Source: Panagrolaimus kolymaensis (lineage: Eukaryota > Nematoda > Chromadorea > Rhabditida > Panagrolaimidae). From it: DNA of 64,000 nucleotides. The position numbers and the translations under genes were made by a program. Under the pieces are notes generated by a model. It did not search any database, was not told the DNA's origin, and worked only from the letters and a program-made list of their open reading frames with translations. Below are positions 1 to 13,500 of this stretch, piece by piece. The stretch spans positions 2,480,001-2,544,000 of the forward strand of contig JAJQJQ010000017.1 in the NCBI GenBank assembly GCA_028622995.1. The letters are read 5' to 3'. Position 1 is the stretch's first letter, and every line of letters starts with the position of its first letter.

Positions 1-1094
1 CAAAGTACTGATAAAAAATATTTATTAACGTGCATTCCATCAACATCAGTGGAAGATAGGTAAACAAACTTATTCGAGACTCAAATATTTAGTCAAAGCC
101 GAATTTCATTAAATAAAAAAGCCAAATTATTTAATTTACAAATATTTTAGACATAATAGCATGATTACAGTCGATTTTGGTGGTGTTACAGTCGATAGTA
201 AACATACCACGACTGAAATTATTTCAGCTACATTACCACCAAATGCTTTAATGCCGGCAGCAAATTTAAAATATAATGTGGAAATTCGAGCTGGTCATGG
301 AATAAATGCAAAACCATTGGCGGCGCCATTAAATATTGGAGATCCAATTGTAAGTCGTTTTTTTAATTGATGGTTCCATAAGCTCATTTTTTGCATTTCT
401 TTTTTTTATTGCAGTCATATATCGTCAGACTTGAAAAACCTGTCGCTGATTCTCAGATTGGCAGATGTTGGGCCACCGATGCTAAAAGTAACCTTGAATT
501 AAGCGATGATCGAGGATGCACTGTTCAACCTCGAGGTCGAATTTGGACAAATTTTGAAAAATCTGAAACTTCAAAAGAAGTTGTATTTTTGAATAAAATT
601 AAAGCATGGGCTTTTCCAACAAGGTTTGAATTTCTTTTAAAACATGGAACACATTTATTTTTTTTAGCAATGAAGTCAATATTTTTTGTAATTTGCGAGT
701 TTGTATGTCACGAAGTTGTTCATTTACAAATTGTTCCGAGCCAGCGAGTAAGCGGCAACGGAGACATTTCGATCATCCTATCAGTGATTTAGCTGAAGTT
801 ACAACTCTTTCAATGCATTTAAGATTTCGAAGAGATGATTCTCGAAAGGTAATAATTTAAAATAATGCGTTCATATTTTCATGTTAACGATAAATGTTTA
901 AGGCATCTTCTTCCACACATATTTCAACACTTGAATCATCCGATACTAATTCAGCTGTTTGCCTTTCCCTTCTTCATCTTGGACTTATAACCGCTTGCAT
1001 TTGTGCATTCCTTATTTTGATCCCACTTATTTTATTTTTTGTAATTCCATCGCATTATTTTAAAAATTCTAGAAATCACAAGTTTTGTTGTTAG
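1..1094 (+). CDS. ZP-domain (cuticlin-like) membrane protein, 3' part
   Basis: Nematode ZP-domain proteins polymerise in the apical extracellular matrix or cuticle. The 5' end lies outside the window. Exons read 1-59, 151-349, 415-623, 668-848 and 903-1094, with consistent phases across GT/AG introns. The first visible exon reads DKKYLLTCIPSTSVEDR, which is ZP-like. Later exons carry the Cys pattern of the ZP C-terminal half: GRCWATD, DDRGCTVQP, then NIFCNLRVC and SFTNCSEP. A basic KRQRR stretch follows, in the position of the furin-type consensus cleavage site of ZP proteins. After it come a short spacer, a hydrophobic segment (LITACICAFLILIPLILFFVI) and a short basic tail ending in CC. This gives the standard order: ZP, cleavage site, transmembrane anchor. 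The paralogue cannot be fixed because the N-terminus is missing. Confidence 0.85.
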
Positions 1095-1530
1095 TTTTTA
1101 AAAGAAGCATTTAAAAGAATTAAATAAAAATTTTTAAAAAAAAAGTGGCTCAGTGAATCTTGTCAACATCATCCTCTGACGGGGAAAGAATTTCTTCATC
1201 ATAGCTTTTTAAATAAAATGTCAAAATCGAGCGCCTTTAACCACTCGGCCAAACCAACAGGCAAGAGAATTAACTGGAATGGGATGCAATTTCAGCGTAG
1301 ATGTTGTTTATTTTTGTTGATTTTTCTTATCAAATATTATTTATTAAGACAAAATGGTTAATATTAAAATGGCAGTATCGTAATAAGAGAAAATTAAAAC
1401 TACAAAAAAAAGATGAGAGATTGTAATGGGTAAAACTATGGCCGTTAAAACATGGCTTTAATTTCTAATAACAAAAAACACAAGAAAAACACGGGTATCA
1501 AAAATATTTTAGGGGTTAATTAAAGTTTGT
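1095..1530. other. Convergent intergenic stretch
   Basis: The 3' ends of the ZP gene (+) and the multiplexin gene (-) face each other here. An AATAAA-like signal lies near 1121 for the ZP gene. Apart from the tRNA-like fragment at 1227-1258, I see no gene. Confidence 0.6.
1227..1258 (-). pseudogene. tRNA 5'-half fragment (Ser/Leu-like)
   Basis: On the minus strand the sequence contains TTTGGCCGAGTGGTTAAAGG, the D-arm and A-box of a type II (Ser or Leu) tRNA. It is preceded by a 7-nt would-be acceptor strand. No anticodon stem closes after it, and no GGTTCGA B-box follows within 150 bases. It looks like a truncated tRNA relic. A chance match is possible but less likely given about 18 consecutive conserved positions. 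Confidence 0.45.
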
Positions 1531-4500
1531 TTAAAGTTTTTTCCAAGACATTCGTTTGCTAAGTCTTAAATCGATGTTATATTTGGACATATTTTCAACA
1601 CAAAGAACGATGAGATGACGTCGGCATGAAACTTGTTCGCCATCATTAATGAGAGGGCGACCTCGTAAAACCGCAGAAGCCATTCCGTGAGCATAAGGAG
1701 CAGGAGAACGCCAAGCTTCACATGAGCTATGTTCCACACGACGGCCAGATTCATCACTGCCATGCCAAATGTATCGATCAGTCCTAACAAAGAATGGGTT
1801 AAATTTGAAAGGTCAAAACTTAAAATATTTTACCATAATGGATCATCAAAGATATTTCGATGATTGAAGGAATATAATGGAACATCATAAGGTGTTATCG
1901 ATGGAGTGAAAACATTTCCCCAACTTTCAAATAATTTTTCCCCGCGAGCATTAACCACAATTGTGTCATTGTCAGCATAATGGACCAAATGACGCAAATC
2001 CTTAAATAAATTTTTTTATTGTGTTCAAAAATTGAATAAAGTTTACCTGAACTTTGGAGGAAAGAAATGCGCGGAAAGTTGTTCGAAAACCAGCTTGACG
2101 AGCTTGTTGATAACAATGCAAATCAGCTCCACGAATTCCTGCCATTTTGCCATTTAATGGAGTATTCAAAGCGATTAAATGAAGCTATAAATGTTTTAAA
2201 TTCGCTCAAACTTCAAAATCACCATCGTAAACTTACAACTTTATCCTTGGGATTTACATAAGGATGATGAAGATGAGCTGTTTGTTGAGGTTGTTGCAAA
2301 GTTTGGGCATCATTAGGTCGTTGAGGGAGAGTCACTTGTGATGAATCATCAATTCTGCTTGGCGGTGCAAGAGTTTGAACTTCATATTCTCGGGCATGTT
2401 GAGTGACTGCTGGAGGAGGAGGTCGATATTCATCCGCTGGTGACGTCTAGAGCGAATTATTTTAAATTCATTCCAAAAAAAATAACTCAAAAAATAAAAG
2501 CCACTTCAAAAATAAAATTTAGGTGCTGCTTTTAAACTTAAAAATATAGTGTGTTTTTTGTGCAAAAAATCAATAAGTTTAAAAAAGGAGATATTAGTGT
2601 GGCAATTTAAAAGTGTTAGTAATAAATAAGTGATTAGGACACACCACAACAACATCGTCAACAGATCTTCGATTTACACAAGGTTCGTGATTTCCACTTA
2701 CATCTCCATCATCATTGAGCTAAGACACAAAATTGTAAATTATATTAGTTTTGCAAGCTATTAAAAGAACGATAGGAAATAAAAGGAAAGTAAAAGCATA
2801 CCCAATAAGCGAGATGATCATCTTTTGATGATAGAGCTTCAAAAGTTATTGGCTGAAAGAAAAGAAAGATAAAGCGGGTTAGTTTAAAAAAAGAGGAAAA
2901 GCAATAGATAGAAATTATTTGAACACATTTTTTAAGAAATAAAATGAATTGTTAACAAAAAATAATAGTTTGTTTTTTAAAGGTTTTAGCAAAAAACAGA
3001 GGATTAAAGTAATAAGCATTAGCATATTTGATCAAATTTAAAAAAATCCAAACTCACAACCGGTGGACGTTGTTCAATTGCTGGATAAAAACCTTCAAGT
3101 TCAATTCTTTGCCAACCATTATTTACTCGAATAAATAATTCTTGACTTGAAACACTAAAAGCAAGTTGTCCTACTTGTGTTGAGCGATGTGAAGCAAATA
3201 ATTCCGTTGATGTTGGATAAACGGATACCTTAATTTTTTGATTATTATTTGCTCAAAAAAATATAAAGCAACTAACAAGACCACCACTACTGCTACTGCC
3301 CCCAGAATGTTGAAATCCAGGTTGACCCGGAGGTCCAATAGGTCCACGATCACCTTTTTCACCTTTTTCTCCTTTGATAGTGTAACGATGAAGTTGAGAA
3401 TCATAAGCTGGTAAGGAAGTAGGCGCTTGAATGGATGATGAACTTTCTTGAGAATGTCCATCTCCTTTTGCTCCCTATAAATTTTATTAATGATTTGAAA
3501 AAAAAAACTAAAAATTTGCGATTCACTTTAACACCAGGATAATTTGCAATTCTAGCAATATCTTCATCCGAAAGTCGTTCATATCTTGGTGGAGGAGATG
3601 CAACTGAATAAAAGCCAGCACAATCCGATGGATGACATTGTCCTGGTGGGCCTGGATCGCCTTTATCACCTTTTAGTCCTAAAACTAATTTTTTTAAGCC
3701 GAATTTATATTATTTAAAAGCAAAATTCTAATTCCTAACAGAAAAAAGTAGAAAGAAAAACAACAAATCACTTTACACAGAACCGAAGAAAAACTTAAGA
3801 AACATAAATGAATACCCTGATTTTGGGCAAACAACGAATTATCAGCGTCGTAATTTTGGCTATGACCAGATGCTGGTGAAGCTTGAAATGGAGGAGTGTC
3901 ATGCCTGTGATAGTGAAAAGCTCGTTGTGGTGGATCAACGATCTGTGCATCGGGAGAATTTGTTTTCGATCCAAAAAAATTTTCAGTGTATGGCAAAATT
4001 AAGCTGTCACCAAAGTCAGCAGAATTTATCGGATTTTGTGCAAAGCCATCTTAAGTGCATTATTTAAAAATAATAATTAAAAATTTACAACAAAATGTTA
4101 GAGTTAGAGAAAGTGGTTTTTTCGAATAAAGTAAGCACATTTTATGAATTAACATAGAGGAGAAACAAATTTACTAAATATCCAAACAAGTACAAACCTC
4201 GAGCATATTCTGGACGAGTAACAGATTGAAAATCGTTTTGATTTTGTGAAAGCGAAGTGGGTGATCGAAATGTTGTTGTCGGCGGTTCTCTCCCAATTAT
4301 TGCACTTCGGCCTAAAAAAATTCATAAAAAAAACTTTAATATATTAATATATTAGTGTCAACCTCGTTCATCGTCATCATCATCTTCAATACGATTATTT
4401 TCTTCAGTAGTAGTGGATTTTGTTGGAACTCGAGTTGTGGTATCGAAGCCTTCATCAAACCCACTGGCTTCGTCACCCTAAATATTTTTGCCTTATAAAA

Positions 4501-7500
4501 GTCAAATTGAGTCGCTTGATAGCAAAAAAAACACCACAAATAGGAAAGACGATGAAAAAGCTACTGATTTTTATCGCTTTTTTACACAATAAAAGCAATA
4601 TTTTCAAGAAACATTTAAAGCTTTACAAAACTCCGAAAAAAACACCATTTTTACTATAAACAAACCTTTCGTAGATTGCTTTTGCGTTTTAATTTCCACT
4701 GTAAATCAAAATAAAAAAATTTCAAGCAAGGGAAAGATAATTAAATTAAAAATAAAAGGGTAAAAATTAAAAGAAGAAAAAAGAAAGAAAGAGAAGAACA
4801 AACCCAATCTTCATTGCATTGATTTGCCGCTTCTGCGGGATCATCATGCAATTTCAATTCTTGAATTGCGCCCTATAAAAGAATTTAAAATTACTAACCG
4901 TCGTTAAATTTGATGGTGGTGACAGTGATGTGGATGAAACAGGTATTCGAGGAATTGTAGAGGTTACAAAAGAATCATTTGAAACTATGGGTTCGAGAGT
5001 TGTAGCAGAAATAATTGGTATTTCTGTCATTGAAGCTGGTATTGCTGTATTTGGTCTTTGGGTTTGGGATGTTTTATCATCGAGGAATTCTGTAGTTTCC
5101 GAAAATCTTTCAGTAGTTTGAGAAATTTTCGAGCGTTCCGTACTTGGTAAAGCGGTTGTAAGAGAATGCGTTGAAGATGCTCCTTCTCCTTTGGTTGTTA
5201 GAGAAACTGATGTCTTTATGGGATCACCTGAAGATTCCTCAATTTCATTTGCAAGAATGGTTGAAGCAGGCGAAGTTTCAAAATCTTCTGAGGTTGTTGT
5301 GGACTTTTCAGCTTCGGTTGAACTTGATGTAGTTTTTGTGATTTCATTCATTGTGGCAACTGTTGTTGGTGGAGTGGATGGTGTTAAAATTGTTGAAATA
5401 ATTTGAATGTTCCTTGTTGTTTTTAGTTCACCTTCATTTATATTAATCGTTCCTGAACTTGTTGTCAATATTTCAACATCTTTTTCATTTGTTGAATCTT
5501 CGTAAAATGCAGTAGGGATTGAGAGAATAACAAGGGTTGATGCCTTTTCTAATGATTCGGAATTGTTATGAATTTCAGTTGTTGTTGCATCTTCAATATT
5601 TACAATTTCATTGGTTTCACTAGTTGCCCTGAACGAATTTTTAGTTTGATCGCTTACATCAGGAAACGATTGAGTGTTTGAAGTTGTTGGACTATCAGGC
5701 CTTTCAGTTGTCGAAGTTGAGAACGTTGAAGATAAAGTTGATAGCAATGGTTCGGTTTGCCCATCAACAGTAATAATTGCTTTAATTTCAGGTGTTGTTG
5801 TTGTAGGAATAACAGTGGTTGAATCTTTTGAAGAAGTGTCAATAATTTCATGTGAAGCAAAAGTGATACTTTCCGGTGTCACAAAAGAAGTTGTCGAACT
5901 TTCAATGGTAGAAATACCATCATTTTTATCCTCAATGGTTGTGGGCACCGTGGGATTCAAGCTTATTTGATTTCCACTCACTGACGAGCTTGAAATCTTT
6001 TCCTTTGTTAACATTGGCGAAGATTCAGATGTGGTAGTTTTTGCTTCCCTCATTTCAATGAAAGGTTCCTCAACTGTTGTAAAAATTGAAGGAACTAGTG
6101 GTTCTGTTGTAGTCGAAATAAGTAATGGTGAAGGAGAAAGAACTCCATCAATCAGAGGCATTGTTTCAGCAAATTTTGTTGTTGGGATTTTTTTGGTTTC
6201 AATAAAAGTGCTTTCGCTTGATTGTAAAGTAGTCGCAGTTGTTGTAGTTGAATAATTGATTTGTGCTGTTGTGGCTGTTGTTTCGCTAGCTTTTGATGAT
6301 GAGAACGATGGAAATGAAGCATTTTCAGCTTCAACAGTAGGAACCATATCAGGTAAATCTCCTCTTTGAGGATTTACATCAGTAGAATAGGATATCGGAG
6401 TAGATGGTATTTCACCATTGGATGTTACTGGTTCCTGAACTTTTGTTGTCGTTATTTTTTCATCAGTTTTTGCAACCACGGTTGTATCAGGCAAATTGAT
6501 GTCTTCACTAGTTATTGATGAAGTGGAGCTTGGAAGAGAAGTTGTCATAGTATTATCACGAGAAGTTGGTGAAGATAGTAATGTGGATAATGAAATAGAA
6601 GGTAAAGGTGTCAATATAAGCTTTGGAACTTCTTCTGCAATTTTTATGTTACCTTTATCATCAATAACATATTCAGGTGGCGAAGTAGCTTTTGCAAAAG
6701 CGTTTAAGGAATTTAAATCCACATATTCAAGCTCTTCTCCGCCATCCAAATCATCAATTGTTGTATTAAAATTAGCTGGCGTGGAAGTGGCATATTTATC
6801 CTCATTTGAGCCTTCCACAACGGTTGCTATTTGAGTTGTTTTATCTGGTAAAAAAGAGGTGCTTGGATCTTCACCACTTCCATTTGTTGTGGATTCCATT
6901 TCAGATGTTGTTAAACTATCATCCGCATCATCAGTTTTTCCATCATTTTCTGTTGTTGTTTGAGAAAGTATTGACTTTGATTGAGCTGTTGTAAATAGAT
7001 CGGTTTCATTGGCAATTAGCTTTCCATATTCTTCAAGATTTTCAAGAAGTGTATTATTTTCATTGCCGCCATTAGTTGTCGAATTATCAAAAATAGGTGG
7101 AACCTCCGTTGATTTTGATTCATGACTAGTTGTTAACCAAACAGGTTCTTCTGGTGGATCATCCGTGACTTGTGAAAATTCTATGTTTTCAAAATTTACA
7201 TCAGCGGTATAAGATTCTGGTGTTGAATCATTTGAGTTTAATGTAGTTTCAGTGAATCCATCTTCATCATAATCAACTATTTGTCGTTTTTTACGAGTGT
7301 TTGTTAAAAAGCGATCTTCAATGATAGCATCAGAATTTTTAGGAGGCGTTTCAGGTGGTAGAATATTAGGCGATGGTCTTCCATGTGCCAAGACTAAACC
7401 ATCTTCAACCAATATTTCATTGTTCTTTCGCTCTGCCTTTGCAACAAAAATATTCAAATAAAAAAACAATGAAAGACTGAACGCAAACACCCGCCACCAG

Positions 7501-10500
7501 CGAGTCGAACCCATGAAGGAAAAAGCCTAAAAGCAAAAGAAAAACGTATTTTAAATAAGAAGTTAGATGGCAGACGCGATGTACCAAATCTTTTAAAAAA
7601 AGTTTCTAAGATTTTCAGAAAAATCCCAAAACAATTAGTCGTTTTTAAAAAATTTATTTTTAACCCAAAAACAACGAAAACGTAAATAAACCCCCTAAAA
7701 AGGATGGAAGCTTGCTTTAAAAGCACGATCGAATGTTTTTTTAGCTTGAAAAACGATTTAGCCTTTGACATAGCAAACAAGCTACCGGCACAAAAACGGC
7801 AAACTCAAGCAAACGTGATCCTTATGTTTATATTTCATTTTCTTTCTTTCATTTTTTTTGCAATATTCTTAAAATCAAAAAAAATGATGTGGCTTGAAGA
7901 AAAAAAAAGAAATATACAAAAAAATGTTTTAAAGGACCCTGTTCATTTGATCTTTTTTTCAAACTCGCGTTTGATTATTCCCTCATGCCGCAATATTGCA
8001 GAGTCCGTAAAGTACAGTAATTTGACCGTAAAATTACTGTACATTACGGTACTTTACGGGCTTTGCAATATTGCGGCATGAGGGAATAATCAAACGCGAG
8101 TTTGAAAAAAAGATCAAATGAACAGGGTCCTTTAAGCACTAAAAAAAGGCTGTAAAAAACATTTTGAAATTTAATAGTTTTTTCTTAGGGTAAAACAATA
8201 ATTAGCTACATCAGGTTTCTGCTTTTCATAAAATTGGAAGTTGTTGTATAATTTTAAAAAGTGCGTAAAAATAAAGGATATAGAAGTTTAGTTTGTTTTT
8301 GAACACGATTGTGTTAAAATTTAAAAAAAGTAAAATGCTTTTGATTGTTTTTGAGAAAGCAAATATTCTGCAAATTTATCATTACTGTATAAAAAAAGTT
8401 GCAAGAAAAAAAAACTGCTGCATTCATTCAGCAAAGTTAAAAAGAAATAAAGTAAATCTAACCCAAACATTTCATTCGAAAAAAAATTACAAATTCCGAA
8501 GAAGAAAAAAAGCAGCGAAATAATTTATATTTCCGGTACTTTGTGGTGAAATAGTATTTTTTTGACCACCTGAGAAAATTTATATTTGCGCAGAAAAAAG
8601 AGAGAAAGGTAACATAGAAAATTAGCATTTTTCCCTTTATCATCATAACCATAAACAACATTCTCATTTTTTAGTTTATAAGGAAAAAGAACAAAAAAAT
8701 CAGCCACAAAAAGGCAGGCATATTAGTCAACAGATTATTTGGTGAATAAATCCTTTTTCATTTTTTTTCTTTCAAAAGGCGGCGGCGATTAGCTTTTTTT
8801 TATAAGATCGTCGTTGGTTTTTATCGTTATAAGTTGTAAACAGTAGAGAAGAAGAAAAAGACGGATATTTTGATTTTTAATTTTAGCGGGCATTGCAAAA
8901 AATAAATATGGTTGACGTATGCAACTTTTCAGGCGGATGAATGATAAAGTTTTTGATTTTTCATGGATGTTTGCTTGCTTGTGTCTGCTTCTTCAAAAGC
9001 AAGAGCTTATGAAAGAAGTTTAAACCAAAAATATTTTAAAGAAGCAAATAAACTCAAATGTCTAGAAAAAAAAGAAAAAAATCCTAACATAAAATAAAAA
9101 AATGTTGTAAATTTTTAAGCTTTGACGTAAATAAAAAAAGAAGATGGTTTCGGTAAAAATGACTGGTCGCTCTGTTTGATCAATCAAAAAATATGAATAG
9201 TTAGTAAAAAAATATATAAAAAGGTTAACAAAAACATATAGCTAAACGAGAAAGTGTCTGGCATGAACGGCGATTGTTGAGACAAATGATGGGAAGATGT
9301 TTTTGATTTTATGATACAAGCAACAAAAAATAAAAAGAAAAAAGGTTGAATGACTCAATAATAATAATAATATGCGCAAAGCTGAACAAAAAATGGAAGC
9401 ATTGAAGCTCATAAATTTTTGAGAGAAAGAAATCACAAAATATTGAAAATGTATGTAATTTTCATTGATCATTTTAAGTTTTAAGCAACTACAATGGTGG
9501 TGGCAAGAAGCCGCTCCCCTTTAAAATCCTTTTATTATAACGGAAAAAAACGCGCGGGTCCGTATCGTACTATTCAGTTCCGTGGCATTCATTGTTAAGC
9601 AACTATGTTAAAGGAAGTTTTTTTTATGCGCAAAAAATGCAAGCATCCTGATGCAAAAAAAAATATGAAGAAAATGGCAGAAAGAAATCGGAGAAAAGCA
9701 AATGATACGCGCTATTTTTTTTTTCTAGGATTTTTTTGAAAATGTTACTATTGCAAAAGTTTTGCAGAATTTTGACCTTTCAATTCAACAAAAAATACTC
9801 ACAGAAAATTTTTCAAATAAAAAAACGTGAAAGAGAAAGTGAAGAAGAGAAGAGTTTATATATCTCCTAAAAAAATTTGCTACTTATCGAATTTTTTGTC
9901 TTTCTAAAAACAAAATTGGCTAATTACAAAGTTGAGAGAACAAAATCCATTTCACTTTAAAAAACATAAATCATGAAAATAAATTTTGAACCCAAATTCA
10001 CATGCTTCATCCACATCTCTGTCATTTGGATCCTGGAATAAAGAGGTAAAAGATAAAACCAACTTCAAAACCTCCACCAATGATAGGGCCTGCATTGGCA
10101 ATGTAAAGTTTAGAAGCATCATCCATTTGTAATTGAGCAGGTTGACGTCGAACCTACAAGAAAATTAACCGTTTGCAATTATTACTTTTAGAAAAAAAAT
10201 GAACCTGTCTTGTAGCAAATCGCATACATCGAAAATAAAGTGCGACATTATCTCCACTAATTTCCAAAGCAAATTGGGTCCATTGATTTGTAAATGCAGG
10301 AACCAAAAAGCTTGCAATTATATTCGAACTGCTACTAATTTGAGAATCAGTGTAAACTAATGAAATATTAGTTTGAGATCTTCCAGCTGGAGCAAGAAGA
10401 ACACCCAAATCCACAACAGTATCAAATGCATTTACAATGGCAAAAAGATATCCGCCTTGATTATCTTTAGGTTTAATTGAAGCAACAATAGCAAAATTAG

Positions 10501-13500
10501 GAAAAAATTTCCGTGGAAGATAAATTCTATATGGTACCACAATTTCCACACCTCTTTGAATTCCAACCGCTGGAAGTCCATCAAGTCCTTTGGTTCGATA
10601 AACTCTGGGATCAGTATTAATTAAATTTTCTAATGGAGTTAAAAGATCAACGTCGGTTTCTTCATCTTAAAAAAAGGAAATAAGAATTTTAAATAACATT
10701 AAAAAACAAAGTCATAAATTAAATTTTAAACCCTCCAATTTTATTTCGATTTTTAAAATCTTTTTGCCCTAAATTTTTTTTAAAACTATCAATTTAAGAG
10801 AGGGAAAGAATGAGGGAGATAAACGCTAAAAACCAAAATCAGAATCAATCAAATGCAGAGAGTTTTTATGAGAGCAAAAAAAAGGAAAAAGAATACATCA
10901 ATTCATTTTTATTTTCGTATGATGGCTGACTGGGCGAAAGCCAACTATGTCAGTACAAAACAAAAAAAGCGATTGATGATGAATTGCTTAAATTTGCAAA
11001 GAAAAAAAAAGAAGCTGTAAATGATCATGCTTTTTTTGGCTTATTTCCAGTATCCATGCAATTAAAGAATTACTAGCCCATAAATTGGAACTATGTAGTT
11101 TGAGATTCGTAAACGTTTAAATTTTAGCAAGATAACATAAAAATTAGCAACTAATTTAAAGTTATTCTTTTTTTACTATAGCTGAATTTTTTAGAAAAAA
11201 ACAAAGAATCAAGTTGGCTGTAAACTAATAGGCCTCTTTTACATTCACGAATTAGAAGAAGAAAAAACCTTTAATTATGTAAGCATTCATTCAAGCTTAC
11301 GCAGGCTATATTGAAAAAAGTAGGAAATAAGTTTGAAGAAAATCTCAAAATCATATAACAAAAAATTGCCCCTCACAAATGTCCCTTTTTAAACAACTTA
11401 AAAAATTATTATTTTTTCATTAAAAGTGTTTTCTTCTTTTCTTTTTTTTTAAATCTATTGCAATAATTTTTCATCTTTTTTTTTAAAACAAAGCTTTTTT
11501 GTTTCTATTTTATTTCCCCAAAAAAAAATCTTTCCCGAAAAATTATTGGTTTTTAAAAAAGAAGTAGCTTCCATCTTTAAAAAATGTGGGAGATTTTTTT
11601 GTGAAAAGCGTGAATAATGGCACTTTTGCTTTCTCCATTTTTGGTTGAAATGGCTAGTCCGTACTTTAACATTTTTTTCTCGCAAAATACCACTATCAAA
11701 AAGCATTGATTCTTAACTCATGTTAAAAACAATATCATAATATCAAAAAAAGATGGCAGACAAAAAAAGAAAGAAAAGAAGCGTCTTTAAAGTCTTCAGA
11801 AAGAGATTATAAATCTTTTGAATTTTTTTAGCAATAATAAAGAAAAATCTCGGATTAACAAATCAAATAAGTAATATGGAATATAAAAAAGATTTTAGAT
11901 TGTAAACAAAACAAAGATATACAAAACGCATCATCTTACAAAGCTAATAATTAAATATATAAACGATATAAAATTTTATAAAACTATGCTCATATTATAA
12001 TTAAGCGACAGAACATATAATAATTTCTTTAGAAGATTTTTCTTAATCAACGCAATGCCCTTTTTTCCTAAATCACACAATTATGGCACAAAAGTCATAT
12101 TTAAAGGGAAATATCTCTCGTTCTCACTTTGAAATAAACTTTACAGTATTTGGTTGAAATTTACATAGATTAGATGGAATTTCTTTAACAGTTTATAACA
12201 TAGTTCTTACCTCCTGGTATATCATAACCCGCAATATTAAATGTAAAACAAATAAGAAAAAACAGCAGCAATTTCAATAACATTATTTAAAATTAATCCT
12301 TATAGCATAAACTTAATATTACAAAAAAACGAAAAACAAAGCTTTTATAAAAATTAAAATTTGTCAAAAACTTAGGTCATCCATCAAAAAAAAGGATTAT
12401 TTATCTGCTTTTCGTTGCTTTTACAAAAATAAAATCCGTTCTGCCTTCCTTTCTTTATTCTTTCAGATGTTCTCAAATTTTAAGTATGAGAATCAAATAA
12501 CAAAAATAATTATAATTTCTTTCTTTGATTAAATTTTAAAAAAATTAAATCGTTTTAAAAAAATATAAATAAAAGATAATGTCTAAGACGTCGACGATCG
12601 GTTTCAAAGATGTGTAAAAACAAACAGGCTGAACGACGACGACAACGATGCCATCAAAGAAAAAAAGGAAAAGATTTTGACGCCGCTCTCCCATTTTTTT
12701 TTGTTTCTTCCTTCCTTCCGAACGTCGCCTTCTTTTTTTTGGATAACGGAAAGAAAGGCGGAGCGCCATTGCAGTATAGCAGTAAATACATATTTGCAAG
12801 TGCAAGGTCAGTGGTAGCGTAATAACACGCAGCAACCGCCACGAGGGGATTGTATGTATTGTTTTTGGAAAAGGAATAATACTAAAATTCTGGATGCAGC
12901 AAAAGAATATGCTATTTTTGGGAGATAAAAAGAGAAGATTGATTATTAATGGAGGAATATAGAAGAAGAAAATAGTAAATAATCGAAATTTTTAAGGATG
13001 TTTATGGTTTTCACTGAAGATACAAATATTTTAGTAATACGATTTTTTAATTTAAATTTTTTTGTCTGAATCCCTTGTATGGCATGTAATTACGTTACAG
13101 ATGAATTTTATCTTTCTGCAAATCTAATTAACTGATTTAAACTAATTATTACAAAACTGTGTTATTTATGATGATATAATTTATATATCTATTGTACCAA
13201 TAATTTATTTCTTTTCTTCTTTTTTTTCCCGCAATATATTCTATCAATCAGAGTATACTTGATTAGTTAAAAAAGATCGCAACACTTGAAAACTTTTTTG
13301 TTTTTGATGGTGGTCAACATCTTTACCAGCCGACAAGTTTAAATTGCGGCCTTTGGATAATATCTTTCTTCTTTCATTACTCGCCTTGAAAAATTTTCAA
13401 GTTCCGTAAAAATGCAAGAATTATTATGTGATATCGCCCTTTTTATTGCGTCAAAAAGACATGTTTCTGATGTTAAACGATAATAAAAAAATTTCTAGTA

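Noticed and set aside
391..792. 133-codon frame in the ZP gene
   Set aside because: It reads through an intron (624-667) and leaves the conserved frame; the spliced reading restores the ZP Cys pattern.
5654..6834. Several plus-strand frames opposite the mucin-like exon
   Set aside because: They are antisense shadows of a Ser/Thr codon-biased exon and show only Val/Ser-rich low complexity.
7704..8081. 125-codon plus-strand frame across the MITE
   Set aside because: Half of it lies in the palindromic element and the rest is Phe/Lys-rich noise in an intron.
12545..12842. Overlapping frames on both strands with Arg/Lys-rich peptides
   Set aside because: Low-complexity AT/purine tracts in a multiplexin intron; no splice or start context.
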